Notes under the pieces: generated by a model
Seen by the model: the letters and a program-made list of their open reading frames with translations, nothing else
What the model was told of the DNA's origin: nothing
Databases searched by the model: none
Made by a program: the position numbers and the translations under genes
Assembly: GCF_028769735.1 (NCBI RefSeq)
Contig: NC_088171.1
Location: 132,015,533 to 132,079,532, forward strand
Length of the DNA stretch: 64,000 bases
Direction of reading: 5' to 3'
Source of the DNA: Zonotrichia leucophrys gambelii
Lineage: Eukaryota; Chordata; Aves; Passeriformes; Passerellidae
In this document: positions 47,001-59,000 of the stretch, piece by piece
Layout of the letters: every line of letters begins with the position of its first letter
How positions within the stretch are numbered: the first letter of the stretch is position 1

Positions 47001-50000
47001 AGCAGAGTCACTTGGCTGGTTTTCCAGCCAAGAAGGGATAAAAAGCAGCTATTTGACAAAGCTGTACAGACAATGTACTATAAGGGACTTCCTGAAGAAA
47101 GGAAAGGAAAATATTTATTTAACTCTTAAGTGTAGACTAGTCAACTTAGAAAAACTACAGGATAACACAACAGTCTGCTCACTTTAGGCAATATTTGTGA
47201 ATATTTAGATTTTAAGATGAGGAGCCTAATAAAAACACAAGTCTGACATCTTCAAGTTGATTAAGCTGATAAAAAGATTAGAACAACAATGTCTTCCAAA
47301 CATCAGCTACTCTAGCTTTAAGGACTAACACAATATTTTTGAAACCAGTTCTGCTACTGATTTAACGTGTCAAGAAGAGGCACACATCATGGTAGCCTAC
47401 AGACAAGAAGATGGATAAGAAATCTTCCATGTCCCAATATTCCAGCACTATTCTGCTCATCAAAACACTACAAAAGCTCTTGCTAAAAATAATTACAGCA
47501 CAGTTCTATACTAAATACCATAAGGAAAGTGATTAAATGTGATTCAATTAATGTCTTGGACCTTGGCTGCATTAAAGCTTGGAAAACATGTTCAGGAGAT
47601 CAAGCACAAGTGTTCATATAGCCATATCAAATTTATAATCAAAATTATTTAGACTACTCCTAAGTAGTATCACTGTATGCCAAAATTATTTCTGGAAAAG
47701 GGTGATTTCAAAGGGGTAAACAGTGCATCATGTCCAGCAAGGAACTCTGTTGATTTCAAAAGAGATACATCAAAATCAGACTTACCCTTCCAAACACATC
47801 GCTAGACAACCAAGCAAAATTGTGTGAATTACATGATAAACTATTTCTGGCCTCTCTCCAATTCGACCATCCTCAAGTTTAACTGTCTCTTTCAGTGGTT
47901 CACCACTGCAGTTGGAGAAAATGAGACATCACTTAATTCAGATATTATCCCAGGAAAAGGTGCCAATAAAAATACTTTTAAGTCAGCAGTGCACTGAGAT
48001 CATTCCATATCACAGCCTATAATATTGTTGCACTGTTCACTTGCTTTTTGTTCTTGATCACTGACCTATCAGTACCCACTGTCCCTTGATTTAGATTGCA
48101 ACCTCTCTGGAGCAATGGCTGTCAATTAATACAATGGGATCACTGCTTATGACCACAAATCTTACTTTAAGGTAATCCAGCACCAAGAGACAGTCTAATT
48201 TAAGAGCATGTACACTCTACAAACATTTACACAAATCATGCTGAACATGCATTTCACATTCCTTCTTACCAATAGCACAGTAAAGAATTATGGAATCAGT
48301 AGGATGATAATTGTGTATGGAATGTGTGTACAACAAAGACAACAAAAGTAGCTGACAGTCACATTATTATAAATTCTAATTATATCTAATAAATAAAAAT
48401 CATAGCCAAAATCTTGCAGTGAAAGGTTTTCTACTAACAAGATAGAAAGGCATAGAATAAATAACACTTCCTCCTACCGTGATGTGATTTCTGTTTATAT
48501 TTTTATAATAAGTTTCCTTATGAAAATTAGAAATGATATTTTGAGATTATTAACTGATTCAAAAATTTTAAAAAAAAGAGAGAGGAAAAGGTTTATTTTA
48601 AGATTTTCCTTAAAAAGGTGTTGGACATAATGTAGTCACTGCTCATTACAAAGTAATAAATAGTTATTTCAACCACTAGCAAACAATAAGAAGTTTGCTC
48701 CGTTGTTCTGAATATCCTATCACACATCCAACCTGACAAACATTTTCACTTACAGCAGCATAATCTTTATCTGTTAGAAGCCTTCATCTTTGAAACGAAC
48801 CTATTGATTTTTGCTGCAGACAAGTGAGAAATTCGTTCCAGTATCTGAGAAGTTACACCATTCATCTTCTACCAGGAAGAGATAATTTCCTAACCACTGT
48901 GTTTCCAAGACAAATTATGCTAGGATCTACAGTGTTGGTATTCTTAGTTTTTTTACAAAGACAGTTCCACTATCCCTCCTGTCAAGGGAACTGTGAATCA
49001 CTGTGAAACTAAAACTAATTGAGTCAGTTTTACTTCAGTTCTGTTCCAAGCAGCAATGGCTAGTGGACCTTATCACAGTAAACAAGTGTTTTTAAAAACC
49101 AACAGTGAAGCATTAGAAATCCAAAGCCCTCTCAGCTCCACCCATCTCATCTTTCTCAACATGTAAACTTGAAAAAAAAAACCAAAAACCCCAAATGCAA
49201 AACAGAAAAACAAATTCTAGCAACAATTAGATAACTTTGCTTTGGAAGGAGAATTACAGATATAAAATCTTTCACTGTCAGTGGGAAGAGACAAACACAT
49301 CAGCAAACACTATCCAGAGCTCAGCAGGAATTACATCTGCAGGGAAATAAACCAGTGACAACTCCCTGTCCTGACAGGAGGGTTGCTCAAGAACCTCCTC
49401 ACTAAAAGACTTTTCTTCAGGAGGCTCTTGTGGGCCTTCCCACTGGCGCTCACACCCTGACAAGCCCAATGGTAAAACAAACTTTGGAGCAACAAACATG
49501 ATGACCATTCCCTGAGGCATCCAGGAGCCTCTTATTTTTAACTTATTTTTCACATAAACAAGTTACTTACCAAATTCTCTTAAAAATGACCTGAGTTACA
49601 GAAAAAAGGCAGATAATTAATACTAAAATATAAAAAGGCAACAGTGATGACTGTGTTAGTCGCAAAAAAAAGTCTTGGGAGGGTGCCTGAAGAGATTCTT
49701 GACAAAGGAGCCAATTCATTGTAAAATTCCTAGTAAGGCAAAAACATTCCATTAAAAACAATAATAATATCCCATAGATTAGGAAAAAAACCCCAACAAC
49801 CCAGCACAAAACAACTGCAATTTAACCTATTCATGTCATAGGAAACTACTTGAGATTCATCTTTGACGTTATCTTTTTATCATTTGAAACTGCCTTGCAA
49901 ATACTCTTTACAGTAACTGTCAAAAGTCCATCTTCCCAAAAAGTATTTGTGATCTGAAGAGACCAGACTACAAATCCTCTATATCACAAAAGCCCAACCT

Positions 50001-53000
50001 GCCACATAACTCCATTATGGGGACCAAAAGAATCTTGTCATGGTGGATTAAGATTTTAGAGATATTGATGCAAGAAGGTATGCTTGTCCTCATTCCAAAC
50101 AAGGAGACAAAGAAAGGAAAGTGGTCATCTGAGATCACAAAGAAGCCTGAGACACTGCCAGGAATAAAATCTTTAATGTTAAAATTCTAGTTCTGTAGCT
50201 GAAGCCACTTCATCATTCTTCTTCCTCATATAGCAAGCAGGAAGATAATGCACTCTGCTCAGAAGCACTGTCAGTGTGTATTCTCAACTGGAACTGGTGC
50301 AGCATGCGGTACTGGGAATGCATTCTTGTCTTACTTTGTTTTGCTTCCCTCCCTCTTTCATTTTCTCCCAAGGGAAGACTAGAGGACAGAACCACTTTCA
50401 ATTAGACAGAATCAGTTTAAAGATGAACAGCTGGGCATGTCCCAACTGGCCTTAAAGAGAGATCTTGAAGCTCTTGTGCTGCAAATCACAATTCCAATAC
50501 ATAGTGTTCCAGGCGTAAAGGCACCCAGTTTGTCTCAGTCTCTGGCTTCATTGCAGAGTCTGACAGTCTGAAAAGTGATATTTAGCAAGGACCCAGGGGG
50601 AAAAAGAGGGAAATCCATTAATACCTGGGAGCTGAATAAACTGAAATCCTGACCAGGAGTCTTTGTTTTCTTGCAAAACACTTAAGAATGAGTATGTGTG
50701 TGTAATAAACAATGCATCGTAGTCAACATCAGTACATCTTGTCTTCCAAAAGTCCCCCAACAATTTCAGTTGGGTGTGATGTCATTTTCCACTTGTTCCC
50801 CTGAAAGGCTGTGAAGCAGCTTTTTGTAAGAGAGATGCAGTTCTTCAGAGAGAGTTCCAATTCCTGCATGGAATTGCAAATCTTGGCTTGGGTCCAGGAG
50901 TGTGCCAGTCCTTACTAACACTCCATTGGAAGCTTTCCAGAAAATCTGTTGCCATGACATCTTGCAGTCCAACATCCAACTCTTTACAGATACTAATGTT
51001 TTTTCTCAGAATCACAATTCCCTCTGACTATTAAGATGTCCCTTGTCTTAATTTCTTCCAAAACATAAAGGGATATTGGGGGTACCCACAACCCAAGCCT
51101 CTTTTGAGATAGTATCAATAGTTCATGACTCTTTCCAGAGCCTTTTTTCCAGGCTATAAAAAGCCCATACCTTTACCCTATTATCTTTGCTTTCAAGTCT
51201 TATTAGAAACACTAGACAGGATACAGAAAATTTTCATTCTTCAACAACACAAGACAACAAAAATCCATGAAATGCTTTCACCCTAAGGCATGAAAAATAC
51301 TGAAGTACCTCAGAAACCTCAATACCCTAAGTAAATTCTGTATGTGCATATTTTTTTTACTTCAATCTTAAAACCAGACAACAAATAACTAAACTATTTC
51401 CCTAGCTCCTCTATAAAACTCTCACAAGACACTGAAATGTTACACTTCTCAGAGCAGTTTCAAAAGTTTTGGTATCTTGGGAGGTGTAAAGAGTTTAAAT
51501 AAACTTACTTAGTTGTGTTTAAGCCAAGTTTTACTTCAATGAACTTCAGCAAATGCCCGTTTTCTTTATGAGGAATGAACATCTGAAAATTAATTTAGCA
51601 GAGAAAAATCACACGAAATGCTGGAAGCAGTATTCACATAGTCATTCAAATTACAAAATGTCAGGTAACAATCAACTATTCAAGATTTAGTTTAAACTAA
51701 CAAAATGGATTAAGTGTGCTAATTAAGGTACTGGTATAACATGGTAATCTTCAATAAATCTACATTTAGGGTTTCCTTGAGAATATTATTCCCTTCATTC
51801 CACTCCCATACCACACCAGGAGGACAAGTGAAAAGCTGCCAATAAGTTGTCAAAAGACTACAGAGCAGTGTAAAAAGGATCATGAAAAACAGGCCCAGAC
51901 TTACTCCCAAGCAAGCCTAAGAGTGCTGTGCTTGGCTCCACTAGAAAATAGGACTGCAGCTGAGCAGAGGTCATGAGCATTTGTAATCTTCACACACACT
52001 GTCTGAGCTGCCTAAAGTTCTGTAACTTACTCATAACTGTAATTTAACTCATATTTTTCAAGGTTGGATTTTATTTTCCTGGAGATACAGCAAGGCTAGG
52101 CATTCTGAATGGCAGAGGAAAATAATTACATGTGAGTATTCTTTCAAGCCTTCTAGGGTTCAGTAGTTTCTTTCCTTTTAAGTTCATACTGTTAATTAAC
52201 ACAATGAACACTCACATGGTCAGTTTGAGGCATAGAAGAAAAACACATTAATATGTGTAAAAGGCCAGCAAGAGGGAATTGCTAATCAAAATACAAGACC
52301 AGGCCAAAATCCCACTGTGTAATCTCAACTCCTAACTGACCCCTACACAAAGGGAAAGTCTCTGTTCCCATGTTCTACTTGAAAACTAATATCTACCCTA
52401 GGACCACTCATACTTGCCCCTGGCTATTGTGCCACCATGCCCAAGAATATTGTTTTAATATCCAGACTAGTCTGTAGAGGTCATTCAGGTTATAGCAAAC
52501 CACATATTTATGAAACAGGTAAAATGTCCTTTAAAGAGTATTTCTAAACTGTTTCAACCCAGAAGACCAAGACCCCAACAAGATGAAGCTGTTTGAGTTG
52601 CTACAAAATGACTCAATTTTTAGTACTCTTACTAACTATGAATTAAGTTATGAACTGTCATATCAATAAGGTAAGCAACATTTCAAAAGATTTTTTCAAG
52701 ATTTATCTGCAACTTTTAATTTAGATTCTGAAATTAAAATCACTTTTTCAGAGGAATCTTACCTTTAATAAGAAGTTTAGTGTCACTGCTACTGTAAGTA
52801 CCAAATAAATATACATTATTTTCAGCAATCTTGACACAAATGTGCTTTTTTTCATATTCATCTGCAAAAATATTTAAAGAATGCTGTATAATTTTGGAGT
52901 TCAGTTTAAATTTTTAAACTAGACTCAGGGTTAGAAGAAAGTCTACTTACCTGAAGGGATTTGGAGAGCATTAAAGCTACCACAAGACTCAGTAATGGTG

Positions 53001-56000
53001 ACACTAGTAAGGCTGAATTTTCAAACTGCAGAAGGTACCCCACAATGACAGAAAACAGATAGATTCTGTATACCTCATGCACCTGCAGAAGAAAAAAATA
53101 AACAATAAGATAAAACTACAGTGGATATAGATCCTGTTTTTTAGACCAGTAGGTAGCTCCCTTCCACTGTTAATCAGGAGATTAATGGATCTCAATCCTT
53201 CAGCTCATGAATCTAGCAGGATACTATTTGGCTCTGGAAAGCACTGCACATGAAAATGATCCTGGTCAGCCTCAGTAACTAAAGGACAATTACTTCACAA
53301 TAATTCTGTAAAAATGCCATAAGTAGGAGTATTTTACCAGGTCTCCCCACCCAGTAATGAAGCACACAAAGCAGTTACTACAAGGCACCAGTAAGAACAC
53401 ATAGTTTGTGACAGAGCTCATCTGAAAACAGGTGGTTTTCTTGCCCTCAAAATAACTTGTTCATTAACCTGTCTCAGGAATGAATACTCAGACTGTTATC
53501 TATAATTGCTGCTATTTACTACTTGATAAGCAGATGTTATAAACCTTGATGCTTGATTTTTCTTCAGACTTTTACCAAAATACCCATTTTCTCCCTTATA
53601 CACTCTGCTTTGAACTACAATAGATCAAACATTTCCCACTGCCGAGGAACAGAATGAAAAGAAACTGAAAGAAGAGGTGAAGAATTAGAATTGCATGCAG
53701 TTTGATATCTAACAAAACCAAAAGGCATGCATGTACAAAAAAGCATATCTACAACTGCAACAGGCAGCATAAGAACACCTTATTGTTGCAACATTTCTAA
53801 GAGCCATTTTGCAGAATAAATTTAAATACTTTCTTGTATTCAAAAAAATCAATTTTCCCTCAACATCTGTCAAGTCTATTTATTGCCAAAGCAGTGCAGA
53901 ACAGGCCACTGAGGGTGAAAATGAGCCCTTTAACTGCACAGAGCCAACAAAGCACATCTTTGGTCTGCCCACCCTGCTGTGAATAGGAGAAAGAAGAGGC
54001 AGCTAGCCCAACACGGAGGAATATCATTCATCACTCTTTTAGGTCTCCAAGGATGTTTCAGGTCTCAGAAGCTTTGTTTAGCTTCTATCCCAAACACAGC
54101 AGTCCAAAAGAGACTTAGTTTGAAGTTATTTTATTCTTCTGATGGATATCACATCACACTTCAGCTGAGCCCAGGCTGCAAGACACTCATCACTCAGCCT
54201 TGTTCCCTCTGGAGCTCCTGAGCAGTAGGAATGACAGGCACCTCAGAGGCTGCCTCCAAGTCCCCAGCTGTCAGGAGGCTGAAAAGTTCCAATACCTTCT
54301 CTGTCTGTGCTAGGGCAAAGCTGTCCAGCAGGAAAAGAGAAACAGCCTGGACAAACAGGAGGTAATGACTGTATTCCCACATCATCATGAAGGTGTATGT
54401 TGAGGCATTCACCAGAAGATAACAAAACTTCTAGAAGGAAAAAAAGAAAAGAAAAAGCATTAATTTTGTACCCATGCATGTCTGTCAAGTAACTGAGAGG
54501 TCATTAAAACCTAAACTACAGAAATTAATTATTGTTTGTGGAAATAATTAAAATACTGACTTCGGACGTGCTTAACTTTCAGCATGGAAGAAAGTAATTA
54601 CTGAAATATTCAAAAACATTTCAAGCCAATCAGAAGAAATATTTTAAAGACAGGGTCGGGGTAAGAAAGTAACAACCACCTTCTTCAAGAAAAACAGTTT
54701 ACATGAGAAAAATTCTGCCTCTGTTTATTCAAAAACAAGCAGCACATGGCCCATTACCACATTGTTCTCTCTGAACCCTCCTGGGGGCATAACAAGGTAG
54801 GGCACAAGTTGTTTTGCAAAAACTGCACATGCCTAGGTGAAATCCAACTGGCCCTTTTGAAAAGAAGAAACAAAACTTCTACTGTTTTCTGCCCAGAAGA
54901 GCAACAATAGCAGAAGTAACTAACCTAGAGTACAGTTTTACCCACAGCTCTTTATTAAGAAACTAATTTTGCTTTACCTCAGCAGAACAGTTTAGGTTCT
55001 TTTTTAAATAGCCTGTGAGAGCTGCTACTTGACATGCAAAATATGGCAAAGCCCAATTTTCTCTTGATGGTATGGAATAATCAATTCTTGTTGTGTCTGT
55101 TCTAGAATAAAGTACAAAGAAACAAAAATATTAAAATATTTGTTGTACAAGAATATCAAGGAAAGCCTAAATGCCACTTCTAGCTGTAAATGTGGCCTTG
55201 CAAGCAAACTTTTCATGATTTTGGTGCAAAGTAACACTGACACAATTTTGCTGCTGATACAGTTCACCAATTTATTAACAGCATGAAAGGCCCAATCTTT
55301 ACTCATCCATTTAGCAGGTTTCAATGTTGGCTGGCATTTTTAGCACTGAAGGCAAAAAGAATCTGCCTCAAGCCTTTTCTGACCTGCAATGAAAACCAGC
55401 TCATAGCTGAGAGAATAGATTTCTTTCATTTCTCATACAATATGTTTTAAACAAGTGATTTAGGTACTTGAGCACAACCTAAGATACAAACTGGTGCTCC
55501 CTCACAGCAGCAGCAGGAAATATTTTGTCTACAGGGAAAAACTCTGCCCAGCAAAACAAGAGATAGACGGATGGGGAGCATGCAGGGTTTTCTCATGGAA
55601 TGACTTGACAGTATCCACACAATTGGAGGCGTAGGTGAAAGTTTTAAAAAGTGCTAAAGTGACTCAGAAGCACAAGCCACGCTTCAAATGTAACCAAAGG
55701 CATCAGTCTCAGAGGTACACAGTCTGCTTTGTGTCTACTATGCCTTTAAAAAGGAGCCTCAAGCTCCTTTATCATTTAGGTATTTAAAAGCATTACCTTT
55801 CATCTTTTCCTCTGAAGCCTCTTACAGAGGCATATTCGAAGTTTTTTTAACTACTAAACCTTTCATTTTGTTGACACTGTTTAATCTTATTCACTGCTGA
55901 AAAAAATTACAGATTTATTCACCATTTTTCCTACATTCCACTGTTCACACCAGCTTGATGAACAGTATTTTCAGCTACTAATCACAGATTCTGTCATGAT

Positions 56001-59000
56001 GACTTCACACTCCTAGAAGATGATTCTCAACAGTTCAACTTTAAAGGTATATCTCTAACATTTTGCTCCATAGTTCTTTTATTTCAAGTGCTCTCAAGTT
56101 CACAGAAAGCCCAAGAGCTCCATGGTGACAAATTAAGAGCATGAACACAGGTTTTCATTGCCCAAATGAGACTCCTTATAATTGTGGGGCTTCATAAGGG
56201 GAAGGGGAATTCCAAGTGAACTGTTTTAAAATAAAAAAGTCTTGATATTAGGATTATCTAAGAAAATTTCATTTTGCAGAAAAACCCACTACAAAAAAGA
56301 AGATTTAAAAAAAATCAAATATTCTTTACCAAAAAAATTCAACTTGATCATTTCTTTCTACGCTACCGGGCAAGTGCCACAACATTTAGAGCTCCCCAGA
56401 GAGTGCAGCTCTGTTTTACAGCTGTTTTGGGTATTTGTCTTCATTCTTCATCAGCACAAAACTAAACCTTCTGAGGAATATTTTTGAAAAATGAAATTGT
56501 GGTGAATACTCCTTTATTCACACACATACATAAAGTCAGTTCAATTGGTAATGTGGATGATTTGGACAACAGGAGGCCTTTCCATCAAAAAAAAACCATC
56601 ATGAGAATCAATTAATCTCTTGGAAATGTTTTTTATTCACCATAAGATTTTGCTCTCACAGTGAGAACACAAAGCTTAATCAAAGCAATTCAATCCACTA
56701 ATTAAAATCACTTCAATCCACTAATATTTTAAAATTCCTTATTGACAAACTAGATTGTATAAAGATGTTTTTCTTACCTGTTAATAATGAACCATGCTAC
56801 AGTCAGCATTCCTGCCAGCCAAGTCCCACTCATAACCCAACTGGTTACAAACAATGCAGTCACATAAATTCCCTGCAGTCCAAAAACTATACCAATGTAG
56901 AAATACACTGGTTCAATAACTTCCTGAAATTACAAATAAAAACGAAGAGACATAGTGGCAACTGAGCTGAAGCTGGTAATTATTACTATTTACAATTTGT
57001 TACTGCTAACAATGTGCTAGGTGCTTTACAAACAGGTAAGAGATGCCTCCTATTTTAGAAAAGTACTGGGCATGCCTTTATTTGGAGTTCAAATAAAACA
57101 TGGGGAAGAGCAAAGCAGTGTGAATTAAGTGCACACTTCAGGACTCAGCTTGCCAGTGCCATGATTTTTGAATTTGCTTTAGTTTGAACACTCTATGTGT
57201 CAGATTTAATAAATCTATGCTACAGTGGGATATGAAGTTCAGAGGACTACTAGAAGAAGTAATAAAAGGGAAGAACTTGAAGAAGTAAAGGTGTGGCAAA
57301 AATAGTTCCAAAATAAGTAAATAATTAAAAAGGAAAGATAATGAGAGTGGACACAAGTATGCAGCATAAGCAGAACAAAGCCAGAGTAGAGTAGAAACTG
57401 ACAAAAGGTTCATCTACAGAAGTGCTTTTCCCTATGAGAATGGGCAGACAGGTACCACTATTAACAGACTCCTGTACTCCAAAGGAGTTAACTAACTTTC
57501 CTGTTTTTAATGGATAGCACAGATACTCCTGACATTTCTAAGCAGTCTGTAGAAGTAAAGAATAACAGAAAAAGTTACTGCTTAGTGTTAAACCCCCAAA
57601 ATCCTATGCCAGAGACTGATCAGAATTGAGACTGAGGAGAATCTGGACCTGGTGAGAGCTCAACTCATTCAACAAAAAATGTATGTATTAGTTGGATATA
57701 GCACAGAAAGTCCCATACACACACACAGAGACACAACCATAATGCAAGTACAGAAAGTAGGAGAAATGCACATACTTCACTACCAGATGCTTGATATAAA
57801 ACACTGGCAATCAACTCTGGGTACAAAGTCATTTGCTGGACAGCATTTATGGTCTTCAGTGATATTGTCTTATTGTTGTGTGTCAATTCATAAACACCTA
57901 CAGACAAAAAAAAATTATTGCTGGAATCACTTACTACTGTTGTTCCTAAAAGAGGCTAAAGTGCATTCAAAGGCAGGGAGAATAAGATTTGATCATTAAA
58001 GCTACTGACTGATTCACCACACCTAGTTTAAAAGGAAAGAGAAATTTCTGTGTTAGATGTCATTCCACCTACCGATCTAGCTAGAAAGTTATTACCCTCA
58101 TCTAGTCTTTAAATAGAAGGCCCAAAACTCATCATCTGAAGCACAGCCTTTTCAGTAACACACTGATGCAGTCCTGGAACCACATTCCTGTAGATCACCT
58201 TCACAGGAAGACCTTAAGGAGTGAGATCTAACAGGGATGAGCAGGATGTGTTAAACCTGTCTCCAGAAGGATGTCAGGTATGACGGCCTCATCACACCTT
58301 CCAGCTCTGCATTTCTGAGATTTCTAAGAATCCTTCACCAAACACAATGTGCCTTTCTATGGGGTGAAGATGAAATTGAAGCTGCCATACTTGAAGGATC
58401 ATTCCAAGATCATTTCAAAATGTTATAAATAAAGAAAAGACTTGTCAATACTTAGAACAATAGAGAGAAGAGCAAAACCAACCCAAATCAAGATGGGGGA
58501 GAACAAAAGCCTCAAAAACAATACAGTAGTCAAACAGACAACTGTTTCCAGCTCTGAGCATATCCTGGTGTATGGTCTGCAGCTGGTTCTCTGTAGGTCA
58601 AACCAGGTCTTCCAGGATTTACAACTGGGTTCAGCTGTAATACACTCTTGAAGACAGTCTACCTGTCTGCAGAGGCAGCATCCCTGAATGAGGCCTGCAG
58701 CCCACCCACTCACAGCATGGGCAATATCCCCAGAGGACAGGAGGCACTGGGTGTACTAAAGAACTCAGATATTGCTGATGTGCTACATTTCAGCTGGAAA
58801 ACTGTTCAACCAATAAAACACTAACCACAAAGTTTAGTTTTATTGGCTTCAGTGAGGTTTCACAAAAGGACTGAACTAATTCAGTGGCTGACCACTGCAA
58901 GATTGGGCAGCTCATCCTCTTCTCTCCTGAGCTCCAGCCCCATGCTAGGGCAGTGCATTCTGAACTCCCTGAAGAAGCATGGAAGTGCTCCTTCCTCTTT